Assembly: GCF_030586465.1 (NCBI RefSeq)
Contig: NZ_JAUQYP010000002.1
Coordinates: 190,279-254,278 of the forward strand
From: Actinotalea lenta
GTDB taxonomy: Bacteria > Actinomycetota > Actinomycetes > Actinomycetales > Cellulomonadaceae
DNA length: 64,000 bases
Direction: 5' to 3'
Below are positions 1 to 8,906 of this stretch, piece after piece. The notes beneath the pieces were generated by a model. It was not told the origin of the DNA. It was given only the letters and a program-made list of their open reading frames with translations, and made no database searches. Each line of letters begins with the position of its first letter. Position 1 is the first letter of the stretch. The translations under genes were made by a program, and so were the position numbers.

Positions 1-1
1 C

Positions 2-1051
2 GGTCTGTACGTGGGGACGGCGATCGACGTCGGTGCGCTGTCCGACCCGACGTACTCGCAGATCGCTGCGAGCCAGTTCTCGACGGTCACCGCCGAGAAC
101 GCGATGAAGTGGGAGACGATCGAGCCCGAGCGCGGGGTCTACAACTGGGCTCCGGCGGAGCAGTTCATGGCGTTCGCCAAGGCTCACGACCAGAAGGTGC
201 GCGGCCACGTGCTGGTCTGGCAGAACCAGCTCCCGGCGTGGCTCACCGAGGGCGTGGCCGACGGCAGCATCAGCAAGGCCGAGCTGCGCGGCATCCTGCA
301 CGACTACATCACTGCCGTCGTGACCCACTTCCAGGGTCGCATCTGGCAGTGGGACGTCGTGAACGAGGCCGTCACCGACCCCTGGGACTCGCCGGACGGC
401 CACATCACCTACAAGGGGTTCTGGTACGAGAACCTCGGTGCGGGCTACATCGCCGACGCGTTCCGCTGGGCGCGCGCGGCGGATCGTCAGGCCCTGCTGA
501 CCTACAACGACTACAACATCGACGCCTTCGGGGACGGCGGGCCGCTGGACAAGACGCAGTTCGTCTACGACATGGTCAAGGACCTGCGAGCCCAGGGCGT
601 TCCGATCGACGTGGTGGGCAGCCAGGCGCACCTGTCGACCCGGTACGGCAACTACTCGCCGTTCCAGATCGCCGACGCGCAGCAGAAGTTCGCGTCGCTC
701 GGTGTCGCCACCGCGCTGACCGAGGTCGACGTGCGCAACCTCATGCCCGCCGAGCAGACCGGCGACACGATGAACCCGCTGCTCCAGGCGCAGGCCTACG
801 ACTACAGCGCCCTCATGCAGGGCTGCCTGGCGTCGCGGCACTGCATCTCGTACACCGTCTGGGGCTTCGACGACGGGCACAGCTGGACCAACACCTGGGA
901 CTTCGGCGCGGGCGCCGGGGCCGAGGCGATGGCCACGCTGTACACCGCCGACTACCAGCCCAAGCTCGCCTACCGGGCGATCCAGGCCGACCTGGCCTTC
1001 ACCGGCGCGCCGCAGGTGCTCTCGCGGATCCCGCAGCACCCGACGCGCTGA
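2..1051 (+). CDS. GH10 endo-1,4-beta-xylanase (5' end missing)
   Basis: Glycoside hydrolase family 10 catalytic domain, which cleaves internal beta-1,4 bonds of xylan. The frame is open to the left edge and reads GLYVGTAIDVGAL, the usual first strand of the GH10 barrel, so the real start and any signal peptide lie upstream; the GTG at 11 is not the start. The acid/base glutamate is in WDVVNEAV and the nucleophile in LTEVDVRNL; substrate-binding motifs (ENAMKWE, GHVLVWQ, VVGSQAHL, YTVWGFDD) are all present. The protein stops about 20 residues after the barrel, so there is no carbohydrate-binding module at the C-terminus. Expected to be exported. Confidence 0.95.
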   Translation, partial: GLYVGTAIDVGALSDPTYSQIAASQFSTVTAENAMKWETIEPERGVYNWAPAEQFMAFAKAHDQKVRGHVLVWQNQLPAWLTEGVADGSISKAELRGILHDYITAVVTHFQGRIWQWDVVNEAVTDPWDSPDGHITYKGFWYENLGAGYIADAFRWARAADRQALLTYNDYNIDAFGDGGPLDKTQFVYDMVKDLRAQGVPIDVVGSQAHLSTRYGNYSPFQIADAQQKFASLGVATALTEVDVRNLMPAEQTGDTMNPLLQAQAYDYSALMQGCLASRHCISYTVWGFDDGHSWTNTWDFGAGAGAEAMATLYTADYQPKLAYRAIQADLAFTGAPQVLSRIPQHPTR

Positions 1052-1083
1052 GCCACCGCCGTCGCCCGCCTGGGCGACAGCAG

Positions 1084-1147
1084 CCGAGATCGGGTGTCCG
1101 CCCAGAGATCGGGTGTCCTCGGCACCCGCTCGGGCACCCGATCTCGG
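1084..1147. repeat. Intergenic inverted and direct repeat, possible terminator
   Basis: Between the convergent xylanase and acetyltransferase genes. CCGAGATCGGGTGTCC (1084-1099) is complementary, with one wobble pair, to GGGCACCCGATCTCGG (1132-1147), and a direct copy of its core, GAGATCGGGTGTCC, sits at 1105-1118. It could fold as a bidirectional terminator, or be a dispersed actinobacterial intergenic repeat. There is no T-run. Confidence 0.55.
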
Positions 1148-1173
1148 CGCACGTGGCGGGAGGGGCGGGGGCG

Positions 1174-1788
1174 TCAGAGGAGGTCGCTCGGGGCCACCAG
1201 GAACACGCCCTGCGCGAGCCTGAGCTCCTGCATCCCCAGGTGCCGGTAGAACGCCAGCGCACGCTCGTTGTCGGGCGCGATGCCGAGGTGGACCCCGGGC
1301 GCCCCCCGGTCCCGGGCGGCGGCGAACAGCGTGCTCATCAGCCGCCGACCCCAGCCGTGGCCCTGCACCGCCGGCAGCAGGTCGATGTGCAGGTGGGCCG
1401 GGTAGGGGGCCAGCTCCGGGAGGAGGTCGCGCTCCGGCTCGTGCAGCGCCCGCACGAGACCCTCCTCCAGCGCCGTGGGCCGTGGCCCGGGCGGGTAGCG
1501 GCCGCCGACCCGCGGCAGCCAGTCGCGGCGCACCGCGGCGGCGAACGCCGCGCTGTCGGCAGTGCCGACCACGTACCCCTGCACGCTGCCGGCGACGTCG
1601 AGGACGAACGCCAGCCCCGGGTCGAGGACGAGGTACGGCAGCGCGAACAGGTCCGCCCACAGCCCGTCGTCGGTCAGCAGCCCGGTCGCGTCCCGGCCCG
1701 AGTCGGCGGTGCGCAGGCAGATGTCGGCGAGTGCCGCGGCGTCGGGCCGGCGCGCGGCACGGATCGTGCCCTGCCCGGCCCCGGGCAC
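1174..1788 (-). CDS. GNAT-family N-acetyltransferase
   Basis: A 204-residue acyl-CoA N-acyltransferase fold protein. The acetyl-CoA pyrophosphate loop is visible as QGHGWGRRL (Q-x-x-G-x-G), followed by the typical VHLGIAPDNERALAFYRHLGM segment of GNAT beta5-alpha4. The N-terminus (TIRAARRPDAAALADICLRT) is the usual first strand and helix. The start is GTG at 1788, four bases after the stop of a 44-codon ORF, suggesting coupled translation. The substrate cannot be predicted. Confidence 0.85.
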   Translation of the reverse strand: MPGAGQGTIRAARRPDAAALADICLRTADSGRDATGLLTDDGLWADLFALPYLVLDPGLAFVLDVAGSVQGYVVGTADSAAFAAAVRRDWLPRVGGRYPPGPRPTALEEGLVRALHEPERDLLPELAPYPAHLHIDLLPAVQGHGWGRRLMSTLFAAARDRGAPGVHLGIAPDNERALAFYRHLGMQELRLAQGVFLVAPSDLL

Positions 1789-1792
1789 GTGC

Positions 1793-1927
1793 TCAGGCGT
1801 GGGCGTGCCTCCGGGTCCTCGCCGGGACGTCCCAGGCGGGTGCGGCGGCCGATGCCTCGAGGGCGGCGGCGGGCTCCAGGTCGAGTCCGGCGAGGCGTGC
1901 CAGGGCGGTGGCGAGTGCGGTGCTCAT
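1793..1927 (-). CDS. Possible 44-residue small protein upstream of the acetyltransferase
   Basis: ATG at 1927 preceded by AAGGACC, running 44 codons (MSTALATALARLAGLDLE to ARTRRHAHA) to a TGA at 1793. It is Ala-rich with an acidic amphipathic N-terminal half and a basic C-terminus, and has no cysteine or membrane segment. The stop lies 4 bp before the GTG of the GNAT gene, so it may be translationally coupled to it, or be a leader. No family recognised. Support is the ribosome-binding site and spacing only. Confidence 0.4.
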   Translation of the reverse strand: MSTALATALARLAGLDLEPAAALEASAAAPAWDVPARTRRHAHA

Positions 1928-2128
1928 GGTGGTCCTTCGCGGAGCTCTCGAGCGGTCCTGCCGTGCGCGGGCCGCCTCCAGGCTACGAGTCCGCTGCGGG
2001 CGGGGAAGGTCTCGCGACGCGGCTTCCCCCGGATGGAGCAGCGAGCCGGTGCGGTTCGTCCACGTCTGGTGGTGTCTGCGCAGGGCGGGCGCCTGCGCAG
2101 GTGGCGACCTGGAGCGCGCTCCGGTTCG

Positions 2129-3091
2129 TCACGCCAGCAGCGTGCCGCGGCGCTGCGTCAGCTCCGCGAGGCCGTGCCGGACGGCGGCCCGCCGGTCGGC
2201 CAGACGACGGGCGACGTCGTCCACGGCCCGCCGGGCACCCGCAACCTCGTCGATCGCGTGCAGGATCGCCCCGCGGCTGCTCAGGTCGGAGAAGATGTTG
2301 TCGAACCAGATGTCCATCGTCCGGGTGAGCTCGCTGACGTGCACACCGCTCACGGGTGGCAGGTCGACGTCGGCGAGCTCGCGGCTGAGCCGGGCCAGCG
2401 CGGTGTCCGCCTGGTGGATGAGGGCCGACGCGTCGTCCATCCGCTCGTGCTTGACCATGCTGGAGACCATGCCGCCGCCGAAGAACGTGTCGTAGGTCGA
2501 CCACCCGCGCGCGCTGTCCAGCCGGCCGGCGGCGGCGGCCAGCGCGCGCGCCGCGTCCCCCGCGGCGCCGACAGCCTCGTCGATCTCACGCAGCTCCTCG
2601 CGGTGCGCACCGATCCGGGACGCCACCTCGTCCAGAGCGGCGGCGATCTGCGGGTCGTGCTCGTGCAGCCACCGCTCGCGGGACGCTGTGGCGGCGGCGC
2701 GGCGGGCATCGAGGTTCCCGATCGCGCCGAGCTCGGTCTCGAGGCGGGTGGCCTCGGTGCGGGCGGACGCGACCCTCGCGCGCGCGGCGTCCAGCCGGGC
2801 CTGCGCGGCGGCGTGCTCGAGCCGGGCGGACTCGGCCTCCTCAGCGCGGCGCCCGCGCAGCGCGGCTCCCAGCCGGCGCCACGACCAGCCGCTCAGGGCC
2901 CGCTCGGCGCGTGCCGCCTCGTCCAGCCGTAGGGCGGCCTGCTGCTCGGCCGCCCGGAGGTCGCCCTCGGCCGCGCGGGCGGCCGCGAGCCGGGTGCCCA
3001 GTGCGAGCCGGAGGGCGCTGAGCCGGGCGAGCTCCTCGACCTCGTCCTGGTAGTGCGCTCGGTCACCGGCGGCGGGCTGCCCGCCGGTCAC
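2129..3091 (-). CDS. Coiled-coil protein of unknown function
   Basis: The GTG start at 3091 overlaps the stop of the preceding PPOX-fold gene as GTGA; longer upstream extensions in this frame are antisense low-complexity. The 320-residue product is Ala/Arg/Glu-rich and predicted to be nearly all helical with long coiled coils (roughly residues 10-165 and 270-315). A conserved-looking non-coiled island, YDTFFGGGMVSSMVKHERMDDA, lies near residues 195-215, followed by a second island, LTRTMDIWFDNIFSDLSSRG. No signal peptide or membrane segment. It is the last gene of a three-gene operon with chorismate mutase. Function unknown. Confidence 0.75.
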   Translation of the reverse strand: MTGGQPAAGDRAHYQDEVEELARLSALRLALGTRLAAARAAEGDLRAAEQQAALRLDEAARAERALSGWSWRRLGAALRGRRAEEAESARLEHAAAQARLDAARARVASARTEATRLETELGAIGNLDARRAAATASRERWLHEHDPQIAAALDEVASRIGAHREELREIDEAVGAAGDAARALAAAAGRLDSARGWSTYDTFFGGGMVSSMVKHERMDDASALIHQADTALARLSRELADVDLPPVSGVHVSELTRTMDIWFDNIFSDLSSRGAILHAIDEVAGARRAVDDVARRLADRRAAVRHGLAELTQRRGTLLA

Positions 3092-3486
3092 GAAGCCGGC
3101 CAGGCGTGCCAGCGGTCGAGGCGGACGTGCACGCTGACCCGGGCTCGGTCCCGCACCGGGTACGCCCTGCCCGTGTAGTGCCGCGAGAGCCGGTCGATGT
3201 CCGCGAGGTCGACGTCGTCGGTGATCGAGACCACCTCGCCCTGCACGGAGACGTGCGTGTACCAGTCCTCTCCGAGCGCGGTGAGCGCGACGCGGCCGTC
3301 CCGGCGCAGGTGCTCCAGGCGCGCCCGCGCGGCGTCCAGGTTGAGCAGCACGGTGCCGTCCGGCTCGACCAGGTACCACGTCGCGACCGTCACGGGACGG
3401 CCGTCGGCGGCGACGGTCGCCATCACGGCGGGGTTCGCGGCGCCGAGGAACTCGGCGACGGGGGTGGGCAGGGGGACGTCGGGCAC
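3088..3486 (-). CDS. PPOX-class F420/FMN-dependent oxidoreductase family protein
   Basis: A 132-residue split-barrel protein of the pyridoxamine-5'-phosphate-oxidase-like superfamily, closest in appearance to the actinobacterial F420-dependent PPOX class: PVMATVAADGRP at the first strands, then TWYLVEPDGTVLLNLDAARARLEHLRRDGRVALTAL. Such proteins bind FMN, F420 or haem; the cofactor cannot be decided here. GTG start at 3486 chosen because AGGAGC lies seven bases upstream, directly after the stop of the chorismate mutase gene. Overlaps the next gene by 4 bp. Confidence 0.8.
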   Translation of the reverse strand: MPDVPLPTPVAEFLGAANPAVMATVAADGRPVTVATWYLVEPDGTVLLNLDAARARLEHLRRDGRVALTALGEDWYTHVSVQGEVVSITDDVDLADIDRLSRHYTGRAYPVRDRARVSVHVRLDRWHAWPAS

Positions 3487-3497
3487 CGGTGCTCCTG

Positions 3498-3830
3498 TCA
3501 GTCGCGGTCGGCGTGCTCGGAGGCGATCCGCTCGTGGTGGTGGATCACCTCGGCGGTGACGAAGGCGAGCCACTTCTCGGCGAATGCCGGGTCGAGGTTC
3601 GACTCCTCGGCCAGGGCGCGTAGGCGGGCGACCTGGACGCGCTCGCGCTCCTTGTCCGCCGGCGGCATCCCGGCGCGGGCCTTGAGCCGCCCGACCCGCT
3701 GGGTGAACTTGAAGCGTTCGGCGAGAAGGTGGACCAGGGCGGCGTCGATGTTGTCGATGCTGCCGCGCAACGTCGCCAGCTCCGCGCGCGCCGCGGCCAT
3801 CGGGTCGGCGGGTCCGTTCGCGTCGTCCAC
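3498..3830 (-). CDS. Chorismate mutase, AroQ type
   Basis: A 110-residue all-helical mutase converting chorismate to prephenate (Phe/Tyr pathway). The AroQ active-site pattern is visible: LRGSIDNIDAALVHLLAERFKFTQRVGRLKA (catalytic Arg and Lys), ADKERERVQVARLRALAEE, and a final helix EKWLAFVTAEVIHHHERIASEH. Length and layout match the intracellular actinobacterial enzymes that are activated by DAHP synthase. First gene of a tight operon with the PPOX-fold and coiled-coil genes. Confidence 0.9.
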   Translation of the reverse strand: MDDANGPADPMAAARAELATLRGSIDNIDAALVHLLAERFKFTQRVGRLKARAGMPPADKERERVQVARLRALAEESNLDPAFAEKWLAFVTAEVIHHHERIASEHADRD

Positions 3831-3968
3831 GGAGCCAGCCTAGAGGCCGTAGGGTCGAGGACGCGTCCGGTCGGCGGCGGGTGAGACCGGGACCGAAGTC
3901 CCCTCACATCCGTGGGCCCGCGGCCGAATGGAGCCTGGCCAGGGGTGTGTCGAACGACGGGGAGTGCT

Positions 3969-4241
3969 GTGCTGAGCGTGTCGAGGGTGCTGGTACGAGA
4001 CCAAGGGACGCGGGCGCTGCTGTTCGTCGTGGACCAGAAGACGACGCCGCTGCGCATCGAGGCGACCCAGCACTCGCTGTGGATCGAGGCGGCCGACACG
4101 GGGCGGCCGGTGGTGGACGCCCCCGAGGCGCACCTGGAGATCCTCAACGACGAGGCGATCCAGTTCGTGGGCGCGGCGCGGCTGCGCGGCGAGCGGGACC
4201 TGCGCGCGGTGCGCGTCACCCTGGAGCTGCCCTCCCGCTGA
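3969..4241 (+). CDS. Conserved hypothetical protein
   Basis: A 90-residue protein starting at GTG 3969 (GGGGAG five bases upstream). It begins VLSVSRVLVRDQGTRALLFVVD and looks like a small beta-rich domain ending with a strand-loop-strand (LRAVRVTLELPSR). No cysteine pair, signal or membrane segment. It lies alone between divergent chorismate mutase and convergent phosphofructokinase. No family recognised. Confidence 0.6.
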   Translation: MLSVSRVLVRDQGTRALLFVVDQKTTPLRIEATQHSLWIEAADTGRPVVDAPEAHLEILNDEAIQFVGAARLRGERDLRAVRVTLELPSR

Positions 4242-4288
4242 GCGCCGGGGGAGCACGGCCGTCCGGCGGTGCGGAGCGCCGGACGCGG

Positions 4289-5416
4289 TCAGTCGCCGAG
4301 GCCCACGCCGATCTTGCGTGCCGCCGTGACCCACTCGTGGTCCGTCGGCACGGTCTTGACCTTGCCGGCCACCTCGGACAGCGGGACCGGTTCCGTGCCC
4401 TCGCCGCGTGCGGCCACCATGTAGCCGAACTGACCGTCGGCCGCGAGGTCCGCCGCCGCGGCGCCGATCCGGGTGGCGAGCAGCCGGTCCGCGGCGCACG
4501 GCGTCCCGCCGCGCTGCACGTAGCCCAGGATCGTCACGCGCGACTCGAGCCCCGTCGCCGCCTCGAGCTCGCGCGCCAGGCGGAACGTGTGCTCGCGCTG
4601 GGCGTCCTCGACGCTGGCCAGGTGGGCGCGGGCGGCGCGCTCGGCCTCGGCGTTCTTGGCGGACTTCACCAGGAGGCGGGCGGCCTGGTAGTCGGCGGTG
4701 TCGTCGATGTCCCGCGCGCCCTCGGCCACGGCGACCACGGAGAACGAGCTGCCCCGGTCCAGCCGCGCCTGGATCCTCTCGGCGACCTTCTCGACGCTGT
4801 ACGGCAGCTCGGGGATCAGGATGACGTCCGCCCCGCCGGCCAGGCCCGCGCCGAGCGTCAGCCAGCCGGCGTTGTGGCCCATGATCTCGGTGAGGATGAT
4901 CCGGTGGTGGCTGTGCGCCGTGGAGTGCACGCGGTCGAGAGCCTCCGTCGCGATCTCCATCGCGGTGGCGAAGCCGAAGCTCGTGTCGGTCATCGCGATG
5001 TCGTTGTCGATCGTCTTGGGCAGGTGCAGGATGTTGAGCCCCGCGTCCATGAGGCGCTTGGCGTTCTTGGCGGTGCCACCGCCGCCGAGCAGCACGAGGC
5101 CCTCGAGCTTCTCGCGCTCGTAGTTCTCGACCACGGTGGGGACCATGTCGACGGGGCCGTCCTCGGTGGGGAACTTGTGCACCTTGTCGCGGCTGGTGCC
5201 GAGGATCGTGCCCCCGATGGTGAGGATGCCCGACAGCGCCTTGCCGTCCAGGGGCACGTGCCGGTCGCTGACGAGGCCCGTGATGCCGTCGCGGAAGCCG
5301 AGCAGCTCCCAGCCGTAGTGCCCGACGGCGGTCTTGCCGAAGCCGCGGATCGCGGCGTTGAGGCCGGGGCTGTCCCCGCCGGCCGTGAGGATCCCGATGC
5401 GCGTGGCGCTGGCCAT
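4289..5416 (-). CDS. pfkA: 6-phosphofructokinase
   Basis: Phosphorylates fructose-6-phosphate in glycolysis. 375 residues from ATG 5416 (GGGAGTGG upstream). Family motifs: GGDSPGLNA near residue 13, GGTILGTSR near 68, catalytic PKTIDND at 133-139, and the substrate loop [12 protein letters not shown]. The phosphate-donor loop reads GGGGT (111-115), where the usual forms are GGDGS/GGEGT (ATP) or GGDD (pyrophosphate): the glycine typical of ATP enzymes is present with the lysine of PKTIDND typical of pyrophosphate or trypanosomal-type enzymes, and the metal-binding acidic residue is missing. ATP use is more likely, but the donor is uncertain. Confidence 0.92.
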   Translation of the reverse strand: MASATRIGILTAGGDSPGLNAAIRGFGKTAVGHYGWELLGFRDGITGLVSDRHVPLDGKALSGILTIGGTILGTSRDKVHKFPTEDGPVDMVPTVVENYEREKLEGLVLLGGGGTAKNAKRLMDAGLNILHLPKTIDNDIAMTDTSFGFATAMEIATEALDRVHSTAHSHHRIILTEIMGHNAGWLTLGAGLAGGADVILIPELPYSVEKVAERIQARLDRGSSFSVVAVAEGARDIDDTADYQAARLLVKSAKNAEAERAARAHLASVEDAQREHTFRLARELEAATGLESRVTILGYVQRGGTPCAADRLLATRIGAAAADLAADGQFGYMVAARGEGTEPVPLSEVAGKVKTVPTDHEWVTAARKIGVGLGD

Positions 5417-5557
5417 GACCACTCCCGTGTGACGACGACGGTCCCAGTCTGGCGGCCCCGCCACGCGGCAGCCACCTTGGCGCGCTCCTCGTCGCGAACG
5501 CCGCACGCCGGGGTTCGCGCGGCGCGAGAATGGGTGCCGACGACACCGGGAGGGGAC

Positions 5558-5833
5558 ATGTCGGAGCAGGTGGGGAATGAGGAGCGCTACGCCGCCTACA
5601 AGCGCGTCAAGGCGCGTCGCGACCTGGCCGGGCACGCGGTCGCCTATGTCGTGGTCAACGCCTTCCTGGTCATCGTGTGGTGGCTGACCAGCCCGGGCGG
5701 GTACTTCTGGCCGGTGTGGGTGCTGGCCGGGTGGGGGATCGGTCTGGTCCTGAACGCGTGGGACGTCCTGGGCCGCCGACCCATCAGCGAGGAGGACGTC
5801 GACCGGGAGCTGCGCCGGGGCCAGCGGCGCTGA
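5558..5833 (+). CDS. 2TM-domain membrane protein
   Basis: A 91-residue protein from ATG 5558 (GGGAGGGG upstream). An N-terminal charged helix ([18 protein letters not shown]) is followed by two hydrophobic segments, about residues 27-45 ([16 protein letters not shown]) and 52-72 ([18 protein letters not shown]), then a basic/acidic tail. This is the layout of the 2TM domain family, sometimes found joined to histidine kinases or LytTR regulators, here free-standing. Divergent from the phosphofructokinase gene. Confidence 0.75.
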   Translation: MSEQVGNEERYAAYKRVKARRDLAGHAVAYVVVNAFLVIVWWLTSPGGYFWPVWVLAGWGIGLVLNAWDVLGRRPISEEDVDRELRRGQRR

Positions 5834-5867
5834 GGTCCGCGACCGCGACAAAGGTCCCGGTCGTCGC

Positions 5868-5884
5868 TAAGATACTTAGTATCT
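5868..5884. promoter_or_regulatory. MarR-type operator overlapping a promoter
   Basis: AGATACT-T-AGTATCT (5870-5884) is a perfect 7-1-7 inverted repeat in an otherwise GC-rich spacer, and TAAGAT at 5868-5873 can serve as a -10 element for the MFS-MarR operon starting at 5959. The position and symmetry fit autorepression by the MarR protein encoded as the second gene. Confidence 0.65.
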
Positions 5885-5958
5885 AGCAATCATTTCGGCC
5901 CGCGGCCTGGCTCACCGGCGCGCACGGATCGTGGCCGACCCGATCGACGGAGCCCCCG

Positions 5959-7770
5959 GTGAGCAGACGCGCCCCCTTCATCGCGGCCGACCATCCCCGC
6001 TACCGCTGGGTGGCCCTGAGCAACACCACGCTCGGCATGCTGATGGCCACGATCAACGCCTCGATCGTGCTCATCTCGCTGCCGGCGATCTTCTCCGGGA
6101 TCGGTCTCGACCCCCTCCAGCCCGGCAACGTCAGCTACCTGCTGTGGATGCTGATGGGCTACATGCTGGTCACGGCGGTCCTGGTGGTCAGCTTCGGCCG
6201 GCTCGGCGACCTGTACGGCCGGGTCCGGATCTACAACCTGGGCTTCGTGGTGTTCACCGCCGGGTCGATCGCCCTGGCTCTCGTGCCGTGGGGCGGCCAG
6301 GCCGGGGCGCTGTGGTTGATCGGCTGGCGCCTGGTCCAGGGTGTCGGCGGCGCCATGCTGTTCGCCAACTCCTCGGCGATCCTCACCGACGCGTTCCCCG
6401 CGCACCGCCGCGGCATGGCGCTCGGCGTCAACCAGGTGGCGGCGATCGCCGGCTCGTTCCTCGGGCTGCTCGTCGGTGGCCTGCTCGCGGTGATCAGCTG
6501 GCGCGCCGTCTTCGTGGTGAGCGTCCCGATCGGCGTGCTCGGCACCGTCTGGTCCTACCGCTCGCTGCACGAGACCGCCCGCCGCGCGACGCGGGCCAGC
6601 ATGGACTGGGCCGGCAACGCGTCCTTCGCGCTCGGCCTGACCCTGCTCCTGGTCGGGATCACCTACGGCATCCAGCCCTACGCCGGGAGCCCCACGGGCT
6701 GGACGAACCCGTGGGTGCTCGGCTCGATCGTCGCCGGGCTGGGGGTGCTGACCCTGTTCGTGGCGATCGAGCTGCGGGTCGAGGCCCCGATGCTCGACCT
6801 GCGACTGTTCCGGATCCGGGCGTTCGGGATGGGCAACCTCGCGGGTCTGCTCGCTGCGATCGGCCGCGGCGGCCTGCAGTTCATGCTCATCATCTGGCTG
6901 CAGGGCATCTGGCTGCCGCTGCACGGCTACTCCTACGAGTCGACCCCGCTGTGGGCGGGCATCTACATGCTGCCGATCACCGCGGGCTTCCTCCTCGCCG
7001 GGCCCCTGTCCGGCACGCTCTCCGACCGGTTCGGCGCGCGCGGCTTCGCCAGCACCGGCCTCGTGCTCGTGGCCCTGACCTTCGGTGCGCTGCTGGTCCT
7101 GCCCGTGGAGTTCACGTACTGGCAGTTCGCCCTCATCACGCTGCTCAGCGGGATCGGGTCGGGCCTGTTCGGCGCACCCAACCGCACCGCGATCATGAAC
7201 AGCGTGCCGGCGTCGGCCCGCGGCGCGGCGTCCGGGGTGGCGGGCACCGTGCAGAACGCAGGCTCGGCGCTGTCCATCGGCGTGTTCTTCTCGCTGATGA
7301 TCGTCGGCCTGTCCCGGACCCTGCCGCGCGCCCTCACCAGCGGCCTGACGGCGCACGGTGTCCCGACGGCGGTGGCAGCGCAGATCGGGCAGCTGCCGCC
7401 GGTCGGCTCGATGTTCGCGGCATTCCTGGGCTACAACCCGATCCAGACGCTGCTGGCCCCCACCGGCGTGCTCGGGTCGCTCCCGGCGTCCGACGTCACC
7501 GCACTGACCGGCAAGGAGTTCTTCCCCCGGCTGATCTCCGGGCCCTTCCACCACGGGCTGATCGTGGTGTTCGGTGTCGCGGCGGTACTCTCGCTGATCG
7601 GCGCGATCGCGTCGTTCTCGCGGGGCGGTCGCTACGTGCACGCCGACGAGCCGGAGGCCACGACGTCGGGGCCCGGTGTGCCGGCCGGCGCGCTCGACGT
7701 CGCCGGTCCGCGCGCGGGCGACGGTGCAGGTGCGGAGGTCGGCGCACGGGGCGGAACGAGGGGTGCATGA
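5959..7770 (+). CDS. MFS drug-efflux transporter (DHA2, 14-TM type)
   Basis: A 603-residue integral membrane protein with about 14 hydrophobic segments. It shows the major-facilitator motif [11 protein letters not shown] after TM2, LQGIGSG-like motif C as [20 protein letters not shown], and repeated [13 protein letters not shown] between the halves, all typical of DHA2 proton-antiport multidrug pumps. GTG start at 5959. The C-terminal ~70 residues are a Gly/Ala-rich cytoplasmic tail. It overlaps the MarR gene by 4 bp, so the pump is probably induced by its substrate through release of MarR. Confidence 0.9.
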   Translation: MSRRAPFIAADHPRYRWVALSNTTLGMLMATINASIVLISLPAIFSGIGLDPLQPGNVSYLLWMLMGYMLVTAVLVVSFGRLGDLYGRVRIYNLGFVVFTAGSIALALVPWGGQAGALWLIGWRLVQGVGGAMLFANSSAILTDAFPAHRRGMALGVNQVAAIAGSFLGLLVGGLLAVISWRAVFVVSVPIGVLGTVWSYRSLHETARRATRASMDWAGNASFALGLTLLLVGITYGIQPYAGSPTGWTNPWVLGSIVAGLGVLTLFVAIELRVEAPMLDLRLFRIRAFGMGNLAGLLAAIGRGGLQFMLIIWLQGIWLPLHGYSYESTPLWAGIYMLPITAGFLLAGPLSGTLSDRFGARGFASTGLVLVALTFGALLVLPVEFTYWQFALITLLSGIGSGLFGAPNRTAIMNSVPASARGAASGVAGTVQNAGSALSIGVFFSLMIVGLSRTLPRALTSGLTAHGVPTAVAAQIGQLPPVGSMFAAFLGYNPIQTLLAPTGVLGSLPASDVTALTGKEFFPRLISGPFHHGLIVVFGVAAVLSLIGAIASFSRGGRYVHADEPEATTSGPGVPAGALDVAGPRAGDGAGAEVGARGGTRGA

Positions 7771-8189
7771 GCGACGACGCGGCCAGGCTCGCGACGGCTT
7801 TCGGCCTGCTGGCACGGCAGCTGCGTCCGGTGCGCGGGGAGCTGTCGCTGGGGCACTTCTCGACATTGGCGAGCCTGGAGCGGCATGGTCCGCAGCGCAT
7901 CGGTGACCTCGCGCGGGTCGAGCGCACGAGCGCGCCGGTGATGACCCGGATCGTCAACGTGCTCGAGCGGCGCGAGCTCGTGGCCAGGGCGGTCAGCGAG
8001 CAGGACCGTCGCGTCGTCGAGGTCACGATCACGGCGGCGGGTCTCCGCCTCGTCGAGGAGGTGCGTGCCGAGCGGGCGGATGCGGTCACCCTGCTGCTCG
8101 CGGGGCTCACCGACTCGGAGCGCGAGGCGCTCGCGGGGGCGGTCGAGGCGCTCGAGGCCCTCGCCGCGCGCGCCACGCCCGACCTCTGA
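7767..8189 (+). CDS. MarR-family transcriptional regulator
   Basis: A 140-residue winged-helix repressor, starting at an ATGA overlap with the efflux pump. The DNA-binding core is visible as [63 protein letters not shown], including the wing residues D-R-R. The C-terminal helices form the dimer interface. It probably represses its own operon through the palindrome at 5870-5884; ligand unknown. Confidence 0.9.
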   Translation: MSDDAARLATAFGLLARQLRPVRGELSLGHFSTLASLERHGPQRIGDLARVERTSAPVMTRIVNVLERRELVARAVSEQDRRVVEVTITAAGLRLVEEVRAERADAVTLLLAGLTDSEREALAGAVEALEALAARATPDL

Positions 8190-8207
8190 GGCCACCGCCC
8201 CCGGAGG

Positions 8208-8242
8208 CTGTACGGGTGTATAGTCCTGTACGTGCGTACAGG
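8208..8242 (+). promoter_or_regulatory. TetR promoter with two palindromic operators; leaderless transcript
   Basis: CCTGTACG-TG-CGTACAGG (8225-8242) is a perfect 8-2-8 inverted repeat, and CTGTAC-N4-GTATAG (8208-8223) is a near copy. A good -10, TATAGT, lies at 8219-8224, and the GTG start codon of the TetR gene is at 8232 inside the palindrome, only seven bases after the -10. The transcript is therefore probably leaderless and autorepressed. Confidence 0.65.
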
Positions 8243-8861
8243 CGAGTGGCCGGCGGGAAAGATCCTGCTGCGGGACACGGCCCTGGCGTTGTTCGCCGAA
8301 CGCGGTGTCGACGCGGTCAGTGTGCGCGACGTCGCCTCGGCGGCCGGGGTGTCGCCCGGCCTGATCGTGCACCACTTCGGAACCAAGCAGGCGCTGCGCG
8401 AGGCGGTCGACGACCACGTCACCGAGGTGCTCGAGGTCCTCCTGCGCGCGGCCGAGGAGGAGTTCGCGGGGGCGGGCTCCGCCGCCGAGCCGTCCGGGGA
8501 CATGGCCGCGGGCTTCGCGGCACACCTGCTCGAGCACCTGCCCAGCGGTTCGCCGGTCGTGGACTACATGCGCCGCATGCTGATGTCGGGTGCGGCCGGG
8601 ACGCCGCTGTTCCGCCGGTGGTTCGACGTCACGCTCGCCGCCGTGCGTCGGTGGACCGACGCGGGGTTCCTGCGCGAGCAGCCCGACCCACCGGTCGTCG
8701 CTGCGTTCCTGCTGGTCAACGACCTCGCGGTGTTCCTGCTCCGGGACCAGCTCGCCCAGGTGCTCGGCCAGGATCCGATGGGCCCCGAGGGGATGCGGCG
8801 CTGGAGCGCGGTGGTCCTGTCCACCTACGCCACGGGTCTGCTCGCTGTCCCCGACGGATGA
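8232..8861 (+). CDS. TetR/AcrR-family transcriptional regulator
   Basis: A 209-residue regulator. The N-terminal helix-turn-helix is clear: [53 protein letters not shown]. The C-terminal ligand domain is unassigned. No Shine-Dalgarno sequence precedes the GTG start; the gene appears leaderless and lies within its own predicted operator. The ABC exporter genes begin 45 bp downstream, so they are the likely regulated cargo. Confidence 0.9.
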   Translation: MRTGEWPAGKILLRDTALALFAERGVDAVSVRDVASAAGVSPGLIVHHFGTKQALREAVDDHVTEVLEVLLRAAEEEFAGAGSAAEPSGDMAAGFAAHLLEHLPSGSPVVDYMRRMLMSGAAGTPLFRRWFDVTLAAVRRWTDAGFLREQPDPPVVAAFLLVNDLAVFLLRDQLAQVLGQDPMGPEGMRRWSAVVLSTYATGLLAVPDG

Positions 8862-8906
8862 CGCGAGGTCCCGCCACCCCACCCCACGACCGTCAGGAGC
8901 TGCACC

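Noticed and set aside
3840-5546. A 568-codon minus-strand frame overlapping the phosphofructokinase gene
   Set aside because: Different frame from the PFK motifs and of low complexity.
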